Shown: positions 15,275 to 21,941 of the stretch, one piece after another
How positions within the stretch are numbered: position 1 is the stretch's first letter
How the letters are laid out: each line of letters starts with the position of its first letter
Virus record (IMG/VR): IMGVR_UViG_3300030333_000376
Span: 1 to 47,169 of that record
From: a virus
DNA length: 47,169 nt
Strand: one strand, 5' to 3'
Notes under the pieces: model-generated
The model's input: only the letters and a program-made list of their open reading frames with translations
Databases searched by the model: none
Told to the model about the DNA's origin: nothing
Position numbers and translations under genes: made by a program

Positions 15275-15426
15275 TTTCCCTGCCCCCTATATTTAGATTT
15301 ACGCATACGCTTTTTGTGCTTGTTCATCGTGGCAGTTCCAACATTTCCTCTGCCTATGCTTGTTTTTTTCCCCCTAGACCCAGTAATGGGTTGGAAGCCT
15401 GTGTTGTTAAGTGTTGCTTTTCTCAT
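15271..15426 (-). CDS. 51-residue highly basic protein
   Basis: MRKATLNNTGFQPITGSRGK, continuing with KKTSIGRGNVGTATMNKHKK and ending RMRKSKYRGQGK. More than a quarter of residues are Lys or Arg. The composition suggests nucleic-acid or ribosome binding. ATGGAGAAAAAA precedes the start and the stop overlaps the following gene (ATGA). Confidence 0.55.
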   Translation of the reverse strand: MRKATLNNTGFQPITGSRGKKTSIGRGNVGTATMNKHKKRMRKSKYRGQGK

Positions 15427-15580
15427 TTTTTTCTCCATATAAATAATCAAATAATTTTCTAGCGTTATCCTCTGTATAAGGTTCTTGGTTGTGCATTTCT
15501 GCCAACAGGATATTAGCTAACCACCACCTTTGAAAGTTATCCTCATAAGATTCGTTTCTGCTGTATAAAAAACCTGCCAT
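15407..15580 (-). CDS. 57-residue hypothetical protein
   Basis: MAGFLYSRNESYEDNFQRWW, then LANILLAEMHNQEPYTEDNA and a helical C-terminus. The RNA upstream has only a weak purine stretch (AAAAAGATATACTA). Its 3' end overlaps the next gene by 20 bases in another frame. Plausible from chain position and composition. No family recognised. Confidence 0.5.
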   Translation of the reverse strand: MAGFLYSRNESYEDNFQRWWLANILLAEMHNQEPYTEDNARKLFDYLYGEKNEKSNT

Positions 15581-15595
15581 TAGTATATCTTTTTA

Positions 15596-15721
15596 TTACC
15601 CCCCTAATTGGTATATAAATAAAAACAAAAATCCCCCCATCAGGAAGCAATAAGCCAACTGATATAGGAAGTTATTTAACTGTGGAAATCTTGGTTTAGT
15701 TCTAGTTGCCATTCTTTTCAT
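15596..15721 (-). CDS. 41-residue membrane microprotein
   Basis: Starts MKRMATRTKPRFPQLNNFLY, with a basic N-terminus, then a hydrophobic stretch (LAYCFLMGGFLFLFIYQLGG) to the end. The start overlaps the stop of the preceding gene (ATGA). The layout suggests N-in single-pass insertion. Function unknown. Confidence 0.5.
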   Translation of the reverse strand: MKRMATRTKPRFPQLNNFLYQLAYCFLMGGFLFLFIYQLGG

Positions 15722-15906
15722 TTTTCTATCTCCAAAATATCTATGTTTCTTTTGACTTTTATAACCTCAGCTCTTGCGTCATATTTGCTCCTAGCCATTC
15801 TTTTTTTAAACTCTCCTTGTGCTAACCATCTAGCGTGTTTTTCATCACTAGCATCTACGCATACAGTTGCTTCTGCTATGTCTGTTATTTTTATTTTGTA
15901 TATCAT
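15718..15906 (-). CDS. Small hypothetical protein
   Basis: 62 residues from the ATG at 15906 (MIYKIKITDIAEATVCVDAS), chosen because AGGAGATAATATG precedes it. An upstream in-frame ATG at 15945 has no SD. Beta strand, helix (DEKHARWLAQGEFKKRMA), beta strand pattern. Function unknown. Confidence 0.62.
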   Translation of the reverse strand: MIYKIKITDIAEATVCVDASDEKHARWLAQGEFKKRMARSKYDARAEVIKVKRNIDILEIEK

Positions 15907-15917
15907 ATTATCTCCTA

Positions 15918-16139
15918 TTAAATCTTGGTTACTTTTATTGACCATCCATAAGGTGCAAAAACTTTAAATGATTGATCAACCTCAAGATTTTCTAAATTTT
16001 CTATAGTTAAATCACCATCACCATCTTCATCAATACCCCAATTTCCCTCTATGCCATCTTTTTTAAATTCTGACATAGTAACTATTTGAGGTTCTGTTTT
16101 GCCATAAGCATCATCATTCCACTCTACTAAAAATTTCAT
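15918..16139 (-). CDS. Small acidic hypothetical protein
   Basis: 73 residues, MKFLVEWNDDAYGKTEPQIV. Very acidic in the middle (GIDEDGDGDLTIENLENLE), which could be DNA-mimicking, but this is speculation from charge alone. SD ATAGGAGAGAGAAATG is good. Twelve bases before the next gene. Confidence 0.63.
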   Translation of the reverse strand: MKFLVEWNDDAYGKTEPQIVTMSEFKKDGIEGNWGIDEDGDGDLTIENLENLEVDQSFKVFAPYGWSIKVTKI

Positions 16140-16167
16140 TTCTCTCTCCTATAAAGGAAAGCAGGCT

Positions 16168-16503
16168 TTATGCCTGCTCCTCGTCAAATGATGTGCCACC
16201 ATAACCCATGCTTTTTCTCCATGCTTTACCTGCATTGCCATAGATTCTTGTAGCTTTGTAGTCGTTGTCCATATCAACCTCAACTTCTACTTTTCTTTTA
16301 AAACCCATTTCCCAGAGTTCTTCATATCCTCTATGTAACTCGTCAAACAATTCTGTAGCTTCTTGTAAGCTAATATTGCGAATTTTGCTCAATCTGCGTA
16401 TTGTAAAGTTTCTGTCCTCTAACTTCTCGTCTAAGAACTTTCTTATGGTTTTAGACTCTGGTGCTAGATTGATAGTCTTTGTTGTTTCGTATGTGTTTTT
16501 CAT
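16168..16503 (-). CDS. Hypothetical protein, first gene after an operator-bearing promoter
   Basis: 111 residues, MKNTYETTKTINLAPESKTI. It has a helical segment RKFLDEKLEDRNFTIRRLSK followed by ISLQEATELFDELH, a charged middle and the C-terminus GKAWRKSMGYGG. The first half could be a small helical DNA-binding domain but shows no clear helix-turn-helix. GAGAGGTAAATAAAATG serves as ribosome site. Upstream, 79 bases contain a promoter-like element. Confidence 0.65.
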   Translation of the reverse strand: MKNTYETTKTINLAPESKTIRKFLDEKLEDRNFTIRRLSKIRNISLQEATELFDELHRGYEELWEMGFKRKVEVEVDMDNDYKATRIYGNAGKAWRKSMGYGGTSFDEEQA

Positions 16504-16535
16504 TTTATTTACCTCTCAAGTTATTAATGACTCCT

Positions 16536-16564
16536 ATCTTATTCCCATTTGGATTATTTAGCAA
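16536..16564 (-). promoter_or_regulatory. Promoter with operator-like element
   Basis: Minus strand: -35 TTGCTA (16564-16559), 17-base spacer, -10 TAAGAT (16541-16536). The spacer contains TCCAAATGGGA (16553-16543), matching the TCCAAANNGGA element at 12.66 and 19.63 kb. It lies in the only sizeable gap (16504-16582) in this stretch of the early operon and would drive the small-gene chain down to the methyltransferase. Confidence 0.6.
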
Positions 16565-16582
16565 GCATTAATTTCCATTATT

Positions 16583-16918
16583 TTAGAAGGGCAAATCATC
16601 ATCAATTTCATAATAGAATTGTTTACTTTCATACAATGCCTTAGCCTGTTCTTTGCCATAGTTCTCTGGTAGACCGTAGTTCTCAAAGAAAGCCTTCTCA
16701 TTTCCATACTTAGTGTGCAATAGGGCATGATGTTTTCTGCATAAACTAATACATTCATTATCTCCTGCTTTTACTCCAGACCTGAATCCTGTATTCGGTT
16801 GCAATAAGTGATGTGCTTCTACTATTCCTTCGCAAGATAAGAACCCTGCTTTTTGAATAAGACATTGTTGTTGCCTTATCCATTGCAGGTGTTCTTTATC
16901 TACGAATCGTTTAGCCAT
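16583..16918 (-). CDS. HNH endonuclease (DUF968/recombination-nuclease type) with SSB-like C-terminal tail
   Basis: 111 residues. The HNH core is VEAHHLLQPNTGF, then GDNECISLCRKHHALLH, with the His pair and second His-rich half expected of a metal-binding HNH fold. The layout resembles small phage recombination nucleases. The last residues are EIDDDLPF, nearly the acidic hydrophobic tail of bacterial SSB (DDDIPF) that recruits repair proteins. The start overlaps the upstream stop (TAATG), and that upstream SSB-like protein also ends in a similar motif. It probably processes recombination intermediates with the annealing protein and exonuclease encoded upstream. Confidence 0.8.
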   Translation of the reverse strand: MAKRFVDKEHLQWIRQQQCLIQKAGFLSCEGIVEAHHLLQPNTGFRSGVKAGDNECISLCRKHHALLHTKYGNEKAFFENYGLPENYGKEQAKALYESKQFYYEIDDDLPF

Positions 16919-17328
16919 TAAAAGGGCACGTCAGACAAATCTTCTTTCCTTTGAACATACTGAGTTTTTTCTTCTTTAGGCTTGATGCTAATAGAAGTGT
17001 ACTCTTGGTTGTTCTTAGACATCTTCTTCCAACCACCTAGCTTGAACACTCTGGGTTCTGTACTGCCACTGCCACTAGAAGGTATGCTAATTGCTCCTCC
17101 AATGTCAGGACTGTTAGCAGAGACCTTCTCATGCTCTTGGTTAATGTGCAGTAGACCCAGTGACATCATGAACTCATACTTAGGTTGCCCTTCTGAGTTG
17201 TGTGATTCCACTATAGCTACATAGTGCTTTTTGCCATCAAGAGTCAGCGTTCCTTTCCTCATGACCCTAGAGTCTGTCTCATGCCATAAGAAACCAGTCT
17301 TTTCGTTATCGTATTGTTGTTTTTCCAC
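16918..17328 (-). CDS. Putative single-stranded-DNA-binding / DUF736-like protein
   Basis: 136 residues. The fold appears beta-rich (GTLTLDGKKHYVAIVES, RVFKLGGWKKMSKNNQEY, TSISIKP). The GWKK-SKNG-YTSISI pattern occurs in small phage replication-associated proteins, and the final residues SDVPF mimic the SSB C-terminal tip. A Ser/Gly-rich linker (SIPSSGSGSTEP) lies in the middle. Together with the neighbours (exonuclease, annealing protein, HNH nuclease) this suggests an ssDNA-binding role. I cannot confirm an OB fold by eye. Confidence 0.6.
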   Translation of the reverse strand: MEKQQYDNEKTGFLWHETDSRVMRKGTLTLDGKKHYVAIVESHNSEGQPKYEFMMSLGLLHINQEHEKVSANSPDIGGAISIPSSGSGSTEPRVFKLGGWKKMSKNNQEYTSISIKPKEEKTQYVQRKEDLSDVPF

Positions 17329-17337
17329 TTTTACCTC

Positions 17338-17619
17338 CTAAAATAAAGCGTGTTGTTGTTGTTTAAGAACCAGTTTGTATTCGTAGCCCTTACCTGAAGC
17401 CCTTCTTCTTTTCTGCAAAACCTCTCCGTAAGTTTCAAGATCATACTTTAAACGGACTTCTTGATGCCTGAACCTTCTAAGTCCTGCAGAAATCGTTGGC
17501 TCACCATAAAATTTATTTTCAAATTTTGTTGAGATAAGTTCTTGTAGTTGCCAAAAGCTATACCACCCCCCATCTTTCATAACCTGATAAAGACAATCTT
17601 CTAGTGTCATTTTGTTCAT
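17338..17619 (-). CDS. Small winged-helix-like protein
   Basis: 93 residues, MNKMTLEDCLYQVMKDGGWY. The helix-strand order SFWQLQELISTKF, then TISAGLRRFRHQEVRLKY and QKRRRASGKGYEYKLVL, is that of a small winged-helix domain with a basic recognition helix and wing. Probably DNA binding, perhaps regulatory. AGGAGAAATAAAATG precedes the start. Target unknown. Confidence 0.6.
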   Translation of the reverse strand: MNKMTLEDCLYQVMKDGGWYSFWQLQELISTKFENKFYGEPTISAGLRRFRHQEVRLKYDLETYGEVLQKRRRASGKGYEYKLVLKQQQHALF

Positions 17620-17629
17620 TTTATTTCTC

Positions 17630-17896
17630 CTAATATGTTTTCAATTTATTTTCACCAATATACGTCCCTAAGTCTTCCATTGACGAAAATTTTTGTTGAT
17701 ATAAGCCTATCCAGTCTCGGTCTGTACCATGAGGAACACAATAAAAAGATTCTTTGCCTGTTTCATTGTCTGTTTCTTGCCATGCAACGTAACCATAAAT
17801 AGAACCTTCAAGAATTTTTTTTGTAATCCCTGTATCTTCCTTCCAAGATGGTTTTTTGCCACAGTGCCTACAGGGTTCTACTATCTTTTGTTTCAT
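17630..17896 (-). CDS. Small protein with a Cys pair
   Basis: 88 residues, MKQKIVEPCRHCGKKPSWKE. An N-terminal CxxC (residues 9 and 12) and a later FYCVPHGTDRDWIG could together hold a metal, as in small zinc-ribbon phage proteins, but a complete second CxxC is absent. The start overlaps the preceding stop. Early operon, unknown function. Confidence 0.58.
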   Translation of the reverse strand: MKQKIVEPCRHCGKKPSWKEDTGITKKILEGSIYGYVAWQETDNETGKESFYCVPHGTDRDWIGLYQQKFSSMEDLGTYIGENKLKTY

Positions 17897-18549
17897 GACG
17901 ACTCTCCTAGTTCAATTAATGACTGAAATCCCTTCTTGGTTTCCTTGTCATCATCAGACAAACTATCATAGGCTCTTTGTATCTCGTCCTTGTTCATTAT
18001 GTATAGACCCTTAAATGAAGTCTTTTCATCTACTGTCTTTTGGAACTCTACTCTCATAGACACCAACAGGTCTTGTGCAGTTGCACAATTAGTCATAATG
18101 TTTCCATTAAGTTCTTTGATGTTGTAGCCAGAGGACGTATCAGGTGCTTCTGGTTTGCTGTTGATGGCATTGTCTACCTCAAAAGAAGAAGCGTATTCAG
18201 AGCCTCCGATACCACACGCAGAAAGTGCCCTGCCTATTGAGCTTGTGCAACAGTTTTCTAGTGCAGAAGTTTTGTTGACCATACCCTGATCTCTAAACTC
18301 CTCAGCATGGTCTCGTCCTATCAAATCCCACTTACCATCTTTGTAGATGTAAATGTCGGCTTGTACTACTACTCTTTGTAGATCGTTGACCAATATTTCA
18401 GTGACAATCTTTCCACTGCTTCCAAAATGTTTTCTGAATATTTCTACTCTTGTTGCTACTGTGGTGTAGAACTTACCTTTTATGTTTACCTTATCTTCAT
18501 TAGAAAGACTGGCAATCTCATTGATACAATTTACTAATATATCATTCAT
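17893..18549 (-). CDS. Putative ssDNA-annealing (ERF/Rad52-superfamily-like) recombination protein
   Basis: 218 residues with the start at 18549 (MNDILVNCINEIASL), preceded by GGAGAGTATAAAATG. A longer frame to 18588 would run into the upstream gene. The signature is the central segment NKTSALENCCTSSIGRALSA followed by CGIGGSEYASS, a pattern of alignment blocks around 'S(A/S)IGRAL...GIG' that I associate with phage annealing or ssDNA-binding recombination proteins. N-terminal strands (YTTVATRVEIFRKHFG, VVVQADIYIYKDGKW) fit that fold. It lies directly after an exonuclease gene, as in Red-type pairs. Family assignment is moderate. Confidence 0.62.
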   Translation of the reverse strand: MNDILVNCINEIASLSNEDKVNIKGKFYTTVATRVEIFRKHFGSSGKIVTEILVNDLQRVVVQADIYIYKDGKWDLIGRDHAEEFRDQGMVNKTSALENCCTSSIGRALSACGIGGSEYASSFEVDNAINSKPEAPDTSSGYNIKELNGNIMTNCATAQDLLVSMRVEFQKTVDEKTSFKGLYIMNKDEIQRAYDSLSDDDKETKKGFQSLIELGESS

Positions 18550-18550
18550 T

Positions 18551-19333
18551 TTATACTCTCCATATTTTCTTGGCTTCAGTAATTTCAAAATCTGACCACA
18601 TCCAATCGGAAAAGTCTGGGTACATCACTGAAGTTATTTCATGTAAATCGCCCAAAGCCAGAAGGTTCTGCATTGCTATTGCAGCACCTTTGACTTGTGA
18701 CATCCATTTGTCCACATCGTTTACCTGCATTGTGACCACCTCTGCCTTTCGGCTAGTCACATATACATAGTCCACAAGTGGCACATATCCGTCTAAGGCT
18801 GTACTGTAAATGGACAGTTGCCTGTTGACTGAATCTGGTATCTCAGAAGGTAGTCTGCCAGTGGTCTTGATGTCCCTGACTATGCCTTCTTTATAAGTTA
18901 GATCGCAATACCCAATAATTTTTACTGGAAGTTCGTCTAACTGTAATTCTATTTTCTTTTGATAAGACTCAGGCTTACCTAAGTTCTTGTAATGTGGTAT
19001 GGCAAGTTCAAGATACTTGGCTAAGTTCTGTTTCTCTTTGAGTTCTTTTTCATCGTCTACCTCAAAACCATCTTCTTTCTTTAGTTGCTTTATGGTTGTG
19101 TCGTATTCAAGAACTGCTCTTTGTATTGATTCTTGCAGTGGCAATGGGTCGTCAACCTGCCTTCCTATTTCGTGGTCACTTACTGTTCCTCTAATCATAG
19201 CTGAGTTGGTCTTACCTCTAATCTTGTGTAGATAGTTTAAAACCCACTTAGGGGGGTTAGAGATAAATAAGCTAAGGCTTGAGTTGGATAGGTGATCTAT
19301 CTCAAAGTTATCAAACGGATTATTACTATTCAT
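18551..19333 (-). CDS. PD-(D/E)XK exonuclease (RecB/Cas4-like, recombination exonuclease)
   Basis: 260 residues. N-terminal LSNSSLSLFISNPPKWVLNY and GTVSDHEIGRQVD are the lead helices and His-bearing motif of phage RecB-like nucleases. The catalytic core is GYCDLTYKEGIVRDIKTTGR (Asp, then D-x-K) followed by RQLSIYSTAL, which supplies the motif III Gln. No Cas4 iron-sulfur cysteines are present. Paired with the annealing protein two bases downstream, it should resect DNA ends for single-strand annealing and concatemer formation. Complete and of normal length. Confidence 0.85.
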   Translation of the reverse strand: MNSNNPFDNFEIDHLSNSSLSLFISNPPKWVLNYLHKIRGKTNSAMIRGTVSDHEIGRQVDDPLPLQESIQRAVLEYDTTIKQLKKEDGFEVDDEKELKEKQNLAKYLELAIPHYKNLGKPESYQKKIELQLDELPVKIIGYCDLTYKEGIVRDIKTTGRLPSEIPDSVNRQLSIYSTALDGYVPLVDYVYVTSRKAEVVTMQVNDVDKWMSQVKGAAIAMQNLLALGDLHEITSVMYPDFSDWMWSDFEITEAKKIWRV

Positions 19334-19334
19334 T

Positions 19335-19583
19335 TTATATCTCCCCTTTTTTTTCTAGGTAATTCTCTAACCACTCTCTTGCTTCTTTAAAATTCATACC
19401 ACTAATAGTTATGGTGTTGATCTGTTCTTCTCCTTTGTAAACATTCCAACCCATGTAGTAGTCATCTGTTTTAATAAAGTAGTCTTTATATCCATAAAGA
19501 GACTTGCTTGAGTCATGCACATAGTTGTTATAGCAATTCTGTTGATGTTTGCCTTTGTGTAACCTTTTAAGTTTTACTTTCAT
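19335..19583 (-). CDS. Small hypothetical protein, first gene of the early operon
   Basis: 82 residues, MKVKLKRLHKGKHQQNCYNN. Basic N-terminus, then a Tyr-rich beta region and a C-terminal helix (FKEAREWLENYLEKKGEI). AAAAAGGTGAAAAAATG precedes the start. It is immediately downstream of the operator-bearing promoter at 19.63 kb, so it is likely among the first products made. Function unknown. Confidence 0.62.
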   Translation of the reverse strand: MKVKLKRLHKGKHQQNCYNNYVHDSSKSLYGYKDYFIKTDDYYMGWNVYKGEEQINTITISGMNFKEAREWLENYLEKKGEI

Positions 19584-19600
19584 TTTTTCACCTTTTTAGT

Positions 19601-19629
19601 TTTCATTTAATATAACTTAGTAGTATAAT
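19601..19629 (+). promoter_or_regulatory. Plus-strand promoter for the Cro-like gene
   Basis: A perfect -10 TATAAT (19624-19629) with a weak -35 TTTCAT (19601-19606) at 17 bases. It overlaps the -10 of the opposing early promoter, so the two transcripts should interfere and could be controlled by one bound repressor. Confidence 0.5.
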
Positions 19630-19650
19630 TCCTGTTTGGATTTTTTGCAA
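19622..19650 (-). promoter_or_regulatory. Leftward early promoter with operator-like element
   Basis: Minus strand: -35 TTGCAA (19650-19645), 17-base spacer, -10 TATACT (19627-19622). The spacer contains TCCAAACAGGA (19640-19630). It faces the Cro-like gene and precedes the recombination genes. This is the best-formed of the three related promoter sites and the natural place for repressor control. Confidence 0.65.
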
Positions 19651-19672
19651 ACCATTTAGGAATATATAAATC

Positions 19673-19876
19673 ATGAAATTAGCAGACTATTTAAATAATA
19701 AATCATTAACTCAACACCAGTTTATTGAAGTGTGTAAAGAAAAAACTGGGCACACATTTACTCAAGGTTGCGTCAGCAAATGGGTTCTTGAAAAAAGACG
19801 ACCCAGAGCAGACGAATGTAAAGTCATTTACAATTCCACTGATGGGAAAGTTTCCCCTAACGACTTTTACCTTTAA
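19673..19876 (+). CDS. Cro/YdaS-like helix-turn-helix regulator
   Basis: 67 residues, MKLADYLNNKSLTQHQFIEV. The order is a Leu-rich first helix, SLTQHQFIEVCKEKTG and then FTQGCVSKWVLEKRRPRAD. The latter is the recognition helix and following turn typical of Cro/YdaS proteins, and the end KVSPNDFYL also fits. ATG at 19673, TTAGGAA about a dozen bases upstream. It probably binds as a dimer at the TCCAAANNGGA sites, including the one beside its own promoter. No CI partner is visible, so this may be a timing regulator rather than a lysogeny switch. The 3' end overlaps the convergent replication gene by 20 bases. Confidence 0.8.
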   Translation: MKLADYLNNKSLTQHQFIEVCKEKTGHTFTQGCVSKWVLEKRRPRADECKVIYNSTDGKVSPNDFYL

Positions 19877-20681
19877 CATTTTTTATTTTATGTTTAAGTG
19901 CAATTTCGGCTAACTTCTTGCTTGCCTTTGGATTTGTCTTAGGAACTGTTTTAAGGTCGTTTTGTATTGACCATGTGGTATTGACCCTCTTTTCCGTTTG
20001 TGCGTCTAAGAAGGCTTTATCTTTCGCCCATTGAGGCTTCCTGTCCTGTTCGCTAGTCCTCTTTTCGTGGCACTTAACTATTTGCTCTATGGTCTTGTTT
20101 TCGTAATCCAGATAATATTTCTGATTTAGCCATGTAGTGCAATGGGGTATGTAATTCTCTGGGGTCTTATTTAGTTCTGTTTCAACGGAAAACTTGTGGA
20201 CTAATTCTTGTAACTTTTCTTCATCGTAGTCACCTATAGTTTCCTCATACTTTTGCCTAGCTTTATACTTTTTATTTTTTCTGGGGTACTCCTTCCAAAA
20301 CTTTTCAAAACATTCATTAATATAATTATCTTTCTTATCATCTTTAGTATTGGAGGGTTCTGGAACGGTAAGGGTCACCGTACTGAGACCCCTATCCGTT
20401 TTTCCACCCATAGCCTTGCAAAAGTGGTATCTGTTGCTTGTGTGACCTCCTAATTCGTTTTTTCTATGCTCTATACTAATAAGACCTAAACTCTCAAATT
20501 CTTTTATAGCTCTTTGTACTCCTTTTGTATCTTTCAATCCTACTATGTCTGCAATGTGTCTGTAAGATGGGTAACAAGTTCCAAGTTCATCTGCGTAGTT
20601 TCCTAAGATCACTAATATAAATTTTTTACTTGGGGTTAAGCCTTCTACTTTTAAGGCTGAGTTCAAACATTCTATGGACAT
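19857..20681 (-). CDS. Replication initiation protein, O-like with N-terminal winged helix
   Basis: 274 residues. Residues 13-75 form a winged-helix DNA-binding domain: LTPSKKFILVILGNYADELG, CYPSYRHIADIVGL and VQRAIKEFESLGLISIEHR. A linker follows, then the C-terminal FEKFWKEYPRKNKKYKARQK and YIPHCTTWLNQKYY, which is the pattern of phage O/DnaT-like proteins that recruit the host helicase. No polymerase, helicase or primase is present, so host machinery is presumably used. GGAGGATAG precedes the ATG. The origin may lie within or near this gene, but I see no iterons. Confidence 0.82.
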   Translation of the reverse strand: MSIECLNSALKVEGLTPSKKFILVILGNYADELGTCYPSYRHIADIVGLKDTKGVQRAIKEFESLGLISIEHRKNELGGHTSNRYHFCKAMGGKTDRGLSTVTLTVPEPSNTKDDKKDNYINECFEKFWKEYPRKNKKYKARQKYEETIGDYDEEKLQELVHKFSVETELNKTPENYIPHCTTWLNQKYYLDYENKTIEQIVKCHEKRTSEQDRKPQWAKDKAFLDAQTEKRVNTTWSIQNDLKTVPKTNPKASKKLAEIALKHKIKNVKGKSR

Positions 20682-20710
20682 CTATCCTCCTTTTTTTTTG
20701 TGGGTTTAGA

Positions 20711-20739
20711 ATACTAAATCCGTTCTGGTCTTGGGTCAA
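20711..20739 (-). promoter_or_regulatory. Promoter for the replication gene
   Basis: Minus strand -35 TTGACC (20739-20734), 17-base spacer, -10 TAGTAT (20716-20711), 30 bases ahead of the replication gene ATG. It lacks the TCCAAANNGGA element, so it may escape the control proposed for the other early promoters. Confidence 0.55.
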
Positions 20740-21602
20740 CTCCTTCTGTCAATTAATACTAATGCTTGGTCGTAAGCCTGCTTCCAAGTCCAAGTACAAT
20801 ACTCGCCACCAGAACCTTCTTCAAAATAATCTTCATTTAGTTCTAAGTCATTTTGATCATAAACATCCAATCTCATTTCTCCTTCAAACCATTCCTCATT
20901 TCTTTCTATTCTGAGCCATTCATGTTTTGTAAGGAGTTCTTCGCATTTTTGCTTATAGCTTTTTACTGGTTTTCTTTTTACAGGCTCTTTGTATTTTGAA
21001 GTTAGCTTTTCTTCGTCATACTTCTTCTCATATTTAGCAATGCTTTTCTCAACCTTCTTCAAACTATTAGCTACTCTTTTAAGATTAGATTCATACTGCT
21101 TCTGTTTCTTTAAAAGATTCTCTTGTCTTGACTTGAGTTGGTTGTAGTTCTTATGAACTGGGTTGAGAATTTTCTTCTTTGGTTTATCGGCTAAAGCCTG
21201 CCTAGACTTTTCTATATAACCACCATCAAAAACAAATTTCGTCAACCTTAATTCTAATACTGCATGGTTGGCACTATGTGGTCTTTCATTGGGATATTTT
21301 TTATAGTGTGTTAGGTGTCCTATATCATGAACTATATTACTCCAACCACTTTCAGGATTAAGAGTTAAGACCTTAGTTCTCCAAGTAACCCAATTATCTC
21401 TATTACCTGAACCTTCTCTAATTTCATAAGGTAATTTCTTACCTATTTCTTTTTTCCAAAAAGTCCTTACAACTTTTTTTGCAATTTCAAAATCAACCTT
21501 TTCGGTTTTTTCGTTAGACCTAGAACGAATTGGAAACCCATTCTCTTTCCAAATGGTATTTATTTGTTGATACCTTTCTAATGCTTCTTTTGATGTTTTC
21601 AC
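20736..21602 (-). CDS. Zincin-like putative metallopeptidase with HDIGH motif and coiled coil
   Basis: 288 residues. The segment GWSNIVHDIGHLTHY (H92, D93, H96) occupies the place of a zincin HExxH helix but has Asp for Glu. RPHSANHAVLE (H109, H113, E117) follows, reminiscent of SprT-type third-ligand segments. From about residue 145 to 215 it is a long, Lys/Glu-rich coiled coil, then an acidic Trp/Tyr-rich end. Asp in place of the catalytic Glu could weaken or abolish protease activity, so metal binding without catalysis is possible. The start overlaps the upstream stop (ATGA). It may degrade or bind host protein early in infection. Confidence 0.55.
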   Translation of the reverse strand: MKTSKEALERYQQINTIWKENGFPIRSRSNEKTEKVDFEIAKKVVRTFWKKEIGKKLPYEIREGSGNRDNWVTWRTKVLTLNPESGWSNIVHDIGHLTHYKKYPNERPHSANHAVLELRLTKFVFDGGYIEKSRQALADKPKKKILNPVHKNYNQLKSRQENLLKKQKQYESNLKRVANSLKKVEKSIAKYEKKYDEEKLTSKYKEPVKRKPVKSYKQKCEELLTKHEWLRIERNEEWFEGEMRLDVYDQNDLELNEDYFEEGSGGEYCTWTWKQAYDQALVLIDRRS

Positions 21603-21850
21603 CTCATCCTCCTTTCTTTAGCTTTGCGATTATTGTTCTCTCTAACTCTTTCGTTTTCTTCAGCGAACCAGTCTTGAATAATATTCGCCTTGAGATCAGA
21701 GTCAGACAAATCGGTTTCATTAGATAGAAGTTTTAAGTGATTAGGTTTCACTATAAGACTTGCATAGTTGTTGTGCTTTTCTTCTTTAAAAGAAAATTTA
21801 TATCCTTCACCTTCGTAAAGGACAGTGTTATTTTGCAATTTTGCTTTCAT
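21599..21850 (-). CDS. Small hypothetical protein
   Basis: 83 residues, MKAKLQNNTVLYEGEGYKFS. Beta-rich first half and a charged helical end (FAEENERVRENNNRKAKE). SD GAAGGAGATAATATG. First gene leftward from the divergent region at 21.9 kb, coupled to the zincin-like gene. Function unknown. Confidence 0.62.
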   Translation of the reverse strand: MKAKLQNNTVLYEGEGYKFSFKEEKHNNYASLIVKPNHLKLLSNETDLSDSDLKANIIQDWFAEENERVRENNNRKAKERRMR

Positions 21851-21882
21851 ATTATCTCCTTCAATTTATAAATAACTACTCC

Positions 21883-21910
21883 ATTATACACACTTTAAGC
21901 CAAATTGGAA
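21883..21910 (-). promoter_or_regulatory. Candidate leftward promoter with palindrome
   Basis: Minus strand -10 TATAAT (21888-21883) with a poor -35 TTCCAA (21910-21905) at 16 bases. The -35 overlaps the palindrome CCAAATTGG (21900-21908), related to the TCC/GGA operator-like sites. The perfect -10 and the position before two coupled genes support it. The weak -35 argues for an activator or for a different element. Confidence 0.4.
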
Positions 21911-21941
21911 TAGTTAATTTATCTTTTTTACTGTTCAATTT

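Noticed and set aside
15217-15462. 81-codon plus frame over the small-gene chain
   Set aside because: Opposite several small minus-strand genes that have ribosome sites and stop-start overlaps; Phe/Leu-rich shadow content.
19584-19672. CI-Cro lysogeny switch
   Set aside because: Only one small HTH gene is present, with no second repressor, integrase or attachment site recognised, so lysogeny cannot be supported.
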